This document shows, in pieces, positions 55,770 through 64,000 of a stretch of 64,000 nt of DNA. The translations under genes were made by a program, and so were the position numbers. The notes under the pieces were generated by a model. The model ran no database searches, was not told where the DNA came from, and saw only the letters and a program-made list of their open reading frames with translations. Each line of letters begins with the position of its first letter. The stretch's first letter is position 1. The stretch lies in contig ML661796.1 in assembly GCA_007570785.1 (NCBI GenBank), positions 1,482,284 to 1,546,283 on the forward strand. Reading direction: 5' to 3'. The DNA comes from Antilocapra americana (Eukaryota > Chordata > Mammalia > Artiodactyla > Antilocapridae).

Positions 55770-56990
55770 TTACTACTAATAATGGCATTTATTCAGCCTT
55801 TACATAGCAGGCATTGTGCTGAATTGCTTTATTAGCACTATCTCATTTCATTCTCATACCAGCACTCAAGGCACATATTATTATTATTAGACCCTAATTT
55901 TAAAAATGAGAAAATGCAACAGTTAGAATGGAACATAGAACAATGGACTGGTTCCAAATTGGGAAAGGAGGGCATCAAGGCTATATATTGTCACCCTGCT
56001 TATTTAACTTATATGCAGAGTATATCATGAGAACTGCTGGGCTAGATGAAGCACAAGCTGGAATCAAGATTTCCAAGAGAAATATCAATAACCTCAGATA
56101 TACAGATGATACCAGCCTTATGGCAGAAAGCAAAGAGGAACTAAAGAGCTTCTTGATGAAGGTGAAAGAGGAGTGTGAAAAAGCTGGCTTAAAACTCAGC
56201 ATTCAAAAAACTAAGATAATGGCATCTGGTCCCATCACTTCATGGCAAATAGATGAGGGAAAAAATGGAGAGAGTGTAAGACTTTTCATTTTCTTGGGCT
56301 CCAAAATCACTGTGGACCATGACTGCAGTCATGAAATTAAAAGATGCTTGCTCCTTGGAAAAAAAGCTATGAACAACCTAGACAGCATATTAAAAAGCAG
56401 AGACATTACTTTGTGGACAAAGGTCTGTATAATCAAAGCTATGGTTTTTCCAGTAGTCATGTATGGATGTGAGAGCTGGACCATAAAGAAAGCTGAGTGC
56501 TGAAGAATTGATGCTTTTGAACTGTGGTATTGGAGAAGACTGTTGAGAGTCCTTTGTACAGCAAGGGGATCAAACCAGTCCATCCTAAGGAAAATCAACC
56601 CTAAATATTCATTGGAAGGACTGATTTTGAAGCTGAAGCTCCAATAACTTGGCCACCTGATACGAAGTGCTGACTCATTGGAAAAGACCCTGATGCTGGG
56701 AAAGATTGAAGGCAGGAGAAGAAGCAGATGACAGAAGATGGATGAGATGGTTGGATGGCATCACCAATTCAATGGGCATGAGGTTGAGCAAGCTTTGGGA
56801 GATGGCGAAGGACAGGTGGCATGCTACAGTCCATGGAGTCACAAAGAGTTGGACATGAATGAGTGACTGAACAATATCATGAAAATAATATGATTTGCCC
56901 AAGTCAACCAGCTGATAAGTAGTCGAGTTGAGACTTGATCCTAGATCACAGTGTGAAGATTCCCAACATACGTTTTCTTAACTACTATAA
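55770..56990 (-). mobile_element. MIR SINE (inner), split by BovB
   Basis: 55770-55925 ('catagcaggcattgtgctgaa', 'atttcattctcataccagcac') and 56880-56990 ('tgatttgcccaagtcaaccag', 'gagttgagacttgatcctag') are halves of one antisense MIR. Confidence 0.78.
55926..56874 (+). mobile_element. BovB LINE, 5'-truncated within the RT domain
   Basis: Sense BovB, about 950 bp. The frame 55928-56503 (191 codons) runs from the RT motif B area (IGKGGHQGYILSPCLFNLYAEYIM) through a YTDD catalytic box (LRYTDDTSLMAES, in place of YADD) to YGCESWTIKKAEC, then stops. The usual arginine of GVRQGC is histidine here. Ends 'gagtgactgaacaatat'. Confidence 0.94.
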
Positions 56991-57189
56991 AGTGCTGCTG
57001 TGAGGACCAAATGAGATAAAGTTGAGGGTATATAACAAAAATGCACTATATAATTATTTATTACTGTTAGAGCTATGATTACCACCCTCAGGTATTCATG
57101 CTTAATTTTTTAATTTTTATGTAGTTTTAGTTTTATTTTTCTTAAGCTCTTTAGAGTGACAGGTTCGGAAAGCATTGAGGGAGTTATAG

Positions 57190-57297
57190 TGTGTATGTGT
57201 TAGTCCCTCAGTCATGTCCAACTCTTTGTAACCCCATGGACCACAGCATACCAGGCTCCTCTGTCCATGGAATTCTCCAGGCAAGAATACTGGAGTG
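57190..57297 (-). mobile_element. Bov-tA SINE, body only
   Basis: 'tgtgttagtccctcagtcatg' to 'gcaagaatactggagtgat', antisense, lacking the tRNA part. Confidence 0.9.
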
Positions 57298-57609
57298 ATA
57301 GAAGGGTTATGAATAATGGCTGTACAGAGCAAAGATTCCAACTCCACTGATTATAAAATTTGTGCTTACATTTGATATTCCCAAATGATGAAAGATGCTA
57401 CACATTCATTGCTGTTTTGAAGGTATTTGATGAAGAGAGGGTCTGTCTTTCCCCTTCATTTGATGGCCACCATGAGCCACTCTTCTAATTCTTTTGATGT
57501 TTTCCTTAATTTTAATTGTTCTTGACTCCACTTTGGATATAGTTCCCAAGGAGTCTATAATCATCCACAGAATGGTTATGAAATTATAAAAAAATAAAGC
57601 ACAAGTAAT
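57298..57609. other. Unassigned non-coding DNA
   Basis: No repeat or frame recognised. Confidence 0.4.
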
Positions 57610-57618
57610 ATTTAGTTT

Positions 57619-57846
57619 GGGCTTCCCAGTGGCTCAGTGGTAAAGAATCCACATGCTAATGCAGGAGGCATAAGAGACATGGGTTCTAACCCTGGGTCAG
57701 GAAGATCCCCTGGAGGAGGGCATGGAAACCCCAGTATTCTTGCCTGGGAAATCCCATGGACAGAGGAGCCTGGTGGGCTACAGTTCATGGGGTCACAAAA
57801 AGCACGTGCACGCGCATGTGGCCACACACACACACACACACACACA
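57619..57846 (+). mobile_element. Bov-tA SINE with (CA)n tail
   Basis: Full tRNA part ('gggcttcccagtggctcagt', 'gggttctaaccctgggtcag') and body, ending in a (CA)12 tail at 57823-57846. Perfect 9-bp duplication atttagttt at 57610-57618 and 57847-57855. Confidence 0.95.
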
Positions 57847-57914
57847 ATTTAGTTTAAAATAAACACAGGCCTGTTAAAAGGTAGAAGAGAATCAAGGAAT
57901 GCCTACTAGTGCCT

Positions 57915-57990
57915 CCTGGTTAGGAGCATAGGCCTGCCATATAAATCTCTGCCTTCTACTTACTTATTGTAGGACCATGGGCAATACCAT
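57915..57990 (+). mobile_element. MIR SINE core fragment
   Basis: 'ggttaggagcataggcctgcc', 'ctacttacttattgtaggacc'. Confidence 0.55.
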
Positions 57991-58038
57991 CAAATCTAAG
58001 ATGTCATCAATTGTAAGACACATCACTATTTAATGTAT

Positions 58039-59402
58039 TCAGTTAGTTCAGCTTCTCAGTCATGTATGACTCTTTGCAACCCCATGGACTGCAGCTTCGC
58101 TGCCCATCACCAACTCCCAGAGCTTGATCACAGTCATGTCCACCGAGTCGGTGATGCCATGCAACCATCTCATCCTCTATCGTCCCCTTTTTCTCCTGCC
58201 TTCAATCTTTCCCAGCTTCAGGGTCTTTTCCAATGAGTCAGTTCTTCACATCAGGTGGCAAAATTATTGGAGCTTCAGCTTCAGCATCAGTCCTTCCAAC
58301 AAATATTCAGGACTGATTTCTTTTAGGATTGACTGGTTTGATCTCCTTGCAGTCCAAGGACTCTCAAAAGTTGTCTCCAACACCACAGTTCAAAAGTGTC
58401 AATTCTTTGGCGCTCAGCCTTCTTTATGGTACAACTCTCACATCCATATGTGACTACTGAAACAACCATTGCTTCGCCTATAGAGACCTTTATTGGCAAA
58501 TTAATGTCTCTGCTTTTTAATATGCTGTCTAGGTTTGTCATAGCTTTTCTTCCAAGGAGCAAGTGTCTTTTAATTTCATGGCTGCAGTCACCATCTGCAG
58601 TGATTTTGGAGCCCAAGAAGATAAAGTCTGTCACTGTTTCCATTGTTTCCCCATCTATTTGCCATGAAGTGATGGGACCAGATGCCATGATCTTCATTTT
58701 TTAATGTTGAGTTGCAAGCCAGCTTTTACACTCTCTTCTTTCAATTTCATCAAGAGGATCTTCTTTGCTTTCTGCCATCAGGGTGATGTCATCTGCATAT
58801 CTGATGTTATTGATATTTCTCCCGGCAGTCTTGATTCCAGCTTGTGCTTCATCCAACCTGGCATTTCACATGATATACTCTGCATATAAGTTAAATAAGC
58901 AGGGTGACAATATACAGCCTTGACATACTCCTTTCCCAATTTGGAAACAGTCTGTTGTTCCATCTCTGGTTGTAACTTTTGCTTCTTGACCTGCATACAG
59001 ATTTCTCAGGAGGCAGGAAAGGTGGTCTAGTATTCCCATTTCTTGAAGAATTTTCCACAGTTTGTTGTGATCCACACAGTCAGAGGCTTTAGTGTAGTCA
59101 ATGAAGCAGAAGTAGATGTTTTTCTGGAATTCTTTTGCTTTTTCTATGATCCAATGGATGGTGGCATTTTGATCTCTGGTTCCTCTGCCTTTACTAAATC
59201 CAACTTGAACATCTGGAAGTTCATGGTTCACATACTATTGAAGCCTTGCTTGGAGAATTTTGAGCATTACTTTGCTAGCATGTGAGATGAGTGCAATTGT
59301 GTGGTAGTCTGAGCATTCTTCAGCATTACCTTTCTTTGGGATTGGAATGAAAACTGACCTTTTTCAGTCCACTGCTGAGTTATCCAAATTTGCTGGCATG
59401 AA
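58039..59402 (-). mobile_element. BovB LINE, 1.36 kb including part of the RT domain
   Basis: Antisense element from the 3' tail to the RT fingers ('ccaaatttgctggcatga' at the right). Minus frame 58866-59231 carries GFSKGRGTRDQ, motif A region FIDYTKASDCVDH (the usual AFD reads ASD) and GVCQGCILSPCLFNLYAEYIM. A canonical YADD box is encoded at about 58788-58800 in the next, frameshifted piece. Frame 58323-58697 carries the C-terminal part. Multiple frameshifts; non-functional. Confidence 0.94.
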
Positions 59403-59824
59403 CAGTATGAAAAGGCAAAAATCACAAGTTACTTTGCAAGAAAATAAGTTACTACATACATTCTTCATTGATACTTATGTTTGTTTCACTAATAACAATT
59501 GCTACCCTTCCACTCTCTTTTCAGCCTTTCAGCATATACTATACCTTTTCCTTTCAATGTTAATTCATAGTGAACATTCTTGAAAGCATTTAAAATGACA
59601 ATAAAACTCATCATGTATAGTACTAACTTTGTACATAAATTCAAATAAATTGGCAGCAGTGTCAGCAAGTATGACCAAGTATGTGCACACACAGTAATAG
59701 CTACTATGCTAAGCTATTGTCTGAACAATAGTGATTGTAAGAGGTAATTGATTATAAGCTGCATCCTGACTTCAGAAATGAGACATATGTTCTTAGAATC
59801 AATTAAATACAGTCCTTAAGCTTT
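59403..59824. other. Unassigned non-coding DNA
   Basis: No repeat or supported frame. Confidence 0.4.
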
Positions 59825-59955
59825 CTTAGCTTGTTCCCTATTTGAAAAAGTGAGACTAATAATTGCTATTGCCTCTAAAGGGTAGCATGAGATTACACTT
59901 AAATCTCTGCACAGTATTGGACATACAGTAAGTGCTCAGAGCAATTAGGAGAGGA
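59825..59955 (+). mobile_element. MIR SINE, 3' half
   Basis: 'agtgagactaataattgctattgcc', 'cacagtattggacatacagtaagtgctcag'. Confidence 0.7.
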
Positions 59956-60075
59956 GAAACTGCTTTAGAGGGTATCACTGTGAAAATCAAGAATAAGGCA
60001 AAAGATTAAAAGGCTCCTATAGCAATGTCTTAGCTGAATACAAACAACGTTATGAAGATGAAATCATAAAACATG

Positions 60076-60405
60076 ACAGACATGTCTTGGAGATATTGTG
60101 GATTTGGTTCAAGACCACAGCAATACAGTGAATACAACAATAAAGCAAATCACATAATTTTTTTATTTCCCTGTGCATATGAAAGTTATGCTTATACTAT
60201 ACTGTAAACTGTACTGTATACTATCAATTAAATATGTGATAGATTATGCCTATAAATACAAGGTACATATCTTAGCCCTAATTTAAAAATACTTTGTTGC
60301 TAAAAATGCTTGCATTTGACAATACAGAATTACCTCAAACCTTCAATTTGTAAAAAATGCAGTATCTGTGAAGTGCAACAAATCAAAGCACAATAGAACA
60401 AGGTA
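60076..60405 (-). mobile_element. Tigger1 (TcMar) deletion derivative
   Basis: Left end 'acatgtcttggagatattgtgg', 'gcaatacagtgaatacaacaataaagc'; right end 'caaaccttcaatttgtaaaaaatgcagtatctgtgaagtgcaac' type terminal text and 'aatagaacaaggtatg'. Both Tigger1 termini are present in about 330 bp, joined near 60315-60330, so the transposase gene is entirely missing. Confidence 0.85.
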
Positions 60406-60514
60406 TGTCTCTGTTTGCTGACATAGGCCATGACTTCATAATGCCCTAGTGACAACCTGTAAAGGGGATAGGTTGACTTCTTTTAAACTGCTTATTTTTT
60501 CATTAATGTTTAAT

Positions 60515-61045
60515 ATTTTATTTTATTGAAGTATGCTGTGCTGTGCTGTGCTTAGTCACTCAGTTGTGTCTGACTCTTTGCAACCCCATGGACTGTAGCC
60601 CACCAGGTTCCTCTGTCCATGGGGATTCTCCAGGCAAGAACACTGGAGGGGTTGCCATTTCCTTGTCCAAGGGATCTTCTCAACCCTGGGATCAAACCCA
60701 GGTCTCCTACATTGCAGGAGGAGGATTCTTTACCATCTGAGCCACAAGGGAAGCCCAAGAATATTGGAGTGTGTAGCCTATCCCTTCTATAGGGGATCTT
60801 CCTAATCCAGGAATTGAATTGTGGTCTCCTACATTGCAGGCAGATTTTTTACCAGCTGAGGTATCAGGGAAGCTCTTATTTAAGTATACTTGATTTATGA
60901 TGTGTCAATTTCAGGTGTTATGCACAGTGATTCAGTTTCATATATATATATATATACACACACATATATATTTTTTCAGATTCTTTTCTTCTATATTATT
61001 ACAAAATACTGAGTATAGTTCCCTGTGCTATACAGTAGCTTGCTT
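60515..61045 (-). mobile_element. Artiodactyl L1 3' UTR, split by a dimeric SINE
   Basis: 'ttaatattttattttattgaagtat' on the left and 'taagtatacttgatttatgatgtgtcaatttcagg', 'agtatagttccctgtgctatacagtagc' on the right. Includes a (TA)n(CA)n microsatellite at 60939-60976. Confidence 0.8.
60535..60875 (-). mobile_element. Dimeric Bov-tA SINE
   Basis: Two antisense units follow each other: 60535-60757 (body plus complete tRNA part ending 'gagccacaagggaagccc') and 60758-60875 (partial body 'aagaatattggagtgtgtag' plus a second tRNA part ending 'gaggtatcagggaagctc'). One 12-bp duplication with one mismatch brackets the pair: ttattgaagtat (60523-60534) and ttatttaagtat (60876-60887). Confidence 0.88.
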
Positions 61046-61158
61046 TAATGACAGTGAAGAGAAGACTTAATTAATATTTCATGGACTGCATTAGGATCCC
61101 CAAATACTCACTAAATATTTACTAAAACCCCACATATGAATTTCTAGACATTGTTTTC

Positions 61159-61214
61159 TTATTTAAAATCTTTTATGTATTATAAAATGGAGCAACTTCT
61201 GTGGAAAGATGTGG

Positions 61215-61247
<33 letters not shown>

Positions 61248-62388
61248 GCACATAAATACATATGTATATATACACATAATATTATTCAACACATACACGC
61301 ATATAGAATATTACTCAACCCTTATAAAGAATGACATAATGCCATTTGCAGCAACATGGGTGGACCTGGAGATGATCATACTAAGTGAAGTAAGTCAGAC
61401 AGGAATGGGCAAATATCATTTCATGTCACTTACATGCATAATCTAAAAAAAATGATACAAATGAACTTATTTACAAAACAGGAAGAGACTCAGGCTTAGT
61501 GAATGAACTTATGGTTATCAGTGGGGAAGGGTGAGGGGAGAGGTAGATTGATATGCACAGTGCTATATTTAAAATAGATAACCAACAGAACCTATAGCAC
61601 CAAGAACTCTGCTCAATATTCTGTAATAACCTAATGAGAAAAGAACTTGAAAAAGAATATATACATGTATACGTGTAACTGAATTACTTTGCTATACACA
61701 TGAAACTAATAAAACATTGCTAATCAACTATAGTCTAATATAAAATAAAAATAAAAACTTATTTTACCCAGGCATAACCCCTCCAAATTTTTTATGTATT
61801 ATAAAATGGTGCAACTTCTATGAAAAGCAATATGTAGATTCCTCAAAAAAATTAAAATAGAACTACAATATGTTCCAGCAAACCCACTTCTTGGTGTGTA
61901 TGCAAAAGAATTGAAAACAGAGCCTCAGTGAGATGTTTGGTCACCCATATTCATAGCAGCTCTGTTCATAATAGCCAAGATGTGGAAGCAATCCAAATGT
62001 CCAATGGTGTATAAATTGATTTAAAAAATGTGGTGTGAAATACTATTTAGCCTTAAAAAGGAAGGAAATTCTGTCACATGTTACAACATGAATGAATCTT
62101 GACAACATTATATTAAGTGAAATAAGCCAGTTATAAAAACACAAATTGTGTACCTAAAGTAGTCAAATTCATAGAAGCAGAAAGTAGACTGGTGGTGAGT
62201 AGGAGCTGAGGAGAGGAAGGAAAGAGGAGTTATTTTTTAATGGGCATAGAATTTCAATTTTGCAAGACTGAAAAACTTCAGAGGATCTCTTTCAAAGCAA
62301 TGTGAATACAGTTAACACTACTGAACTGTACACTTAAAATGCATATGACAATAAATTTTATGTTATGTGCTTTTAAATCACAATAAAA
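61159..62388 (+). mobile_element. Old L1 3' region, split by an artiodactyl L1
   Basis: Right part 61790-62388: 'agaactacaatatgttccagc', 'ttcataatagccaagatgtgg', 'tgaaataagccagttataaaa', 'gaactgtacacttaaaatgc'. The left stub 61159-61208 repeats the text at 61757-61827. Confidence 0.82.
61209..61789 (+). mobile_element. Artiodactyl L1 3' end
   Basis: 'atgccatttgcagcaacatggg', 'agtgaagtaagtcagacagg', 'ctatatttaaaatagataacc', 'atacacatgaaactaataaaacattg', tail 'aataaaaataaaaa'. Contains a (TA)n(CA)n microsatellite at 61215-61276 where the consensus has a short TATATA. Confidence 0.85.
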
Positions 62389-62590
62389 GTGTATGTCCTC
62401 AGCATATCCTTTTTTAATTTTGAGGGGGAAAGAATAGTAGATTCCAAAACAATATTAATTTTTCCTTCAAAATCTCTTATTGTCTTTCTTCTGAAAGTGA
62501 GAATATGTTGTTCTGAATAAAGTATTTTTCATTTACATGCAGAAATCAAAATTATAATGTTCTATTTAATGCAAGGCAATAGGATACAGA
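62389..62590. other. Junction stretch, unassigned
   Basis: AT-rich text between two L1 fragments; no confident assignment. Confidence 0.35.
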
Positions 62591-64000
62591 GTGGTTTGAA
62601 ATCAGGAAATAATCCCATTTTTCATTTCTCTGACCACATTGGAATTAAACTAGAGATTAAGAACAAAAACATAATTAGAAAACATGTTTCTGGAAGTTTG
62701 AAAACAATTATCAATTAACTCATGGATCAAGAAAATGTAAAGGCTAATATTAAATATTTAGTGTTAAATAAAATGAATAGAATACATGTATAAGCTCATG
62801 AGATACAGCAAAACCCATACTTACAAGGAAATTTATAATCTTAAATTTTTATAGCAAAGAAGGCTAACTATTAATGAGCTAAGAATACAACTTAAGAAAT
62901 TAGAAAAAAGTACAATAGACTAAACCCAAAGAAAGTGGAATAAACCAAAGAAAAGATAAAAGCAGAAACCAGTGAAATAGAAAACAAACCTTTACTATAG
63001 GCAGTCAACAAAGCCAACAGTTGGTACTTTGAAAAGGCTAAAAAAAATTGCAAATTTTTTGCGAGAATGATCAAGAATAAAAGATGGAAGGCACAAGAAA
63101 GCAATATCAGGAATCAAAAAGGGACTATAATTATAAATGCCTCAAAGAGTAACAAAGTAATAAAAGGATATTATTGAAAAATCATTAAGATAACAGATTG
63201 AAAACATGCTGATGAAGTGGACAAATTCCTATTGAATTGCAAGAAATATTCAAGGAAGAAATAATTCCAATTTTAAACAGATTATTCCAGATTTTTAAAA
63301 AGGAAGAAACACAAACTCATTTTATGAAGATAGCATAATGTTGACATTGTCAGATTTTACTGATGAATATATATTAAAAAATTCTAAGTAAAATCTTAGC
63401 AAACCAAATCCAGCAATGCATAAAAAGAAAGTGCTTTAGAATCAAATGCATTTATTTCCAGAATGCAAATTGCTTTTATCTTAGAAAATAAATTCATGGA
63501 ATTCCCTGAATTTTGAGATTAAATGAAAAGCAGTATGATTATTTCAGCAGAAGCAGAAAGACTACTTGATAAAATTCAATATTTGCTCAAGATAAAATTC
63601 TTAGTAAACAATGAAGAGAGGAGAGTATCATAAACTTATTTAATGAAAAAGAGAAGTATATTACAAGTATCACACTTCTGGTAAAATATTGAGAGTGTTT
63701 CATTTGCAACTGGGAAAAAGCCAATGGTGCCTGCTATTATAAACTTTACTCAACATTGTATTGGTGATCATAAACAATGAAATGAGATAAGAAAAAAATG
63801 GTTGAATAAGATAAGAAAAAGAAATGCAAAGAAACAAAAATATTATTCACAGATCTTATGATGGTCTACATGGAAAAAATTTAAATGTACAGATAAATTA
63901 GTAGGATTATTAAGACTGTTTGATCAAGGTTTCTGGATATAAAGATAATATATAAGAATAAATTGAAATTCTGCATATCAGGAAAAGAAATATGAGTAGC
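62591..64000 (+). mobile_element. Old L1 ORF2 (pre-RT and RT region), continues past the window
   Basis: 'gaaatttataatcttaaattt', 'agcagaaaccagtgaaatagaaaaca', 'ggaagaaataattccaatttt', 'actcattttatgaagatagcataatg' and 'tatttccagaatgcaaat' follow the L1 ORF2 order towards the RT domain with small deletions. No open frame. The body presumably extends beyond 64000. Confidence 0.8.

Larger units (their letters stand above)
55640..57085 (+). mobile_element. MIR SINE (outer), split by another MIR
   Basis: 5' part 55640-55760 ('gcttactagttgtgtgactttgg', 'cttagtttcttcatttgtaag') and 3' part 56995-57085 ('gctgctgtgaggaccaaatgagataaa') are complementary halves of one plus-strand MIR. Confidence 0.72.

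Overview
This window is non-coding ruminant (Bovidae-type) genomic DNA made almost entirely of layered retroposons. The diagnosis rests on three things: many copies of the RTE-clade LINE BovB and its tRNA-Glu-derived SINE partner Bov-tA, found only in ruminants among mammals in this combination; a 5'-truncated ruminant L1 with its characteristic G-rich 3' UTR; and CHR-type tRNA-Glu SINEs shared by ruminants, hippos and whales. Older layers (MIR, L2, L1M, MaLR LTRs, MER5-type and Tigger1 DNA transposons) are those expected of any placental mammal. I found no host protein-coding exon, tRNA, rRNA, CRISPR array or bacterial-type feature. Every long open frame is a fragment of a LINE or the antisense shadow of one.

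Layout. 1-2.7 kb: unassigned DNA, a 100-N gap, a BovB 3' end. 2.7-9.3 kb: two old L1s, an L2 and a MaLR LTR, hit by BovB, CHR, a ruminant L1 tail and Bov-tA; two insertions at 3.96-4.39 kb used the same target. 9.3-17 kb: MIR/L2/SINE debris around a repeat-poor tract (12.3-14.25 kb). 17-28.3 kb: six BovB insertions, including a 5'-inverted copy and a head-to-tail tandem, plus a repeat-poor tract (20.3-22.9 kb). 28.3-31.6 kb: MaLR LTRs, L2, MIR. 31.6-35.2 kb: a nearly complete but rearranged BovB in three segments, with a mostly open endonuclease frame. 35.3-39.5 kb: L2 holding an old L1 that holds the younger ruminant L1 (with a 400-N gap). 39.5-55.6 kb: MIR/L2 debris, small BovB and SINE inserts, two repeat-poor tracts. 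55.6-60.4 kb: BovB within MIR within MIR, a 1.36-kb BovB, and a Tigger1 deletion derivative. 60.4-64 kb: artiodactyl L1 3' ends, a dimeric SINE, and a decayed L1 ORF2 running off the window.

How the parts relate. BovB supplies the endonuclease and reverse transcriptase presumed to mobilise Bov-tA, whose 3' body is BovB-derived; L1 enzymes are presumed to have moved CHR. Most younger inserts keep readable 7-16 bp target-site duplications, so their order can be reconstructed. Family assignments come from recognising consensus-like text by eye; boundaries without a stated duplication are approximate (about 10-30 bp).
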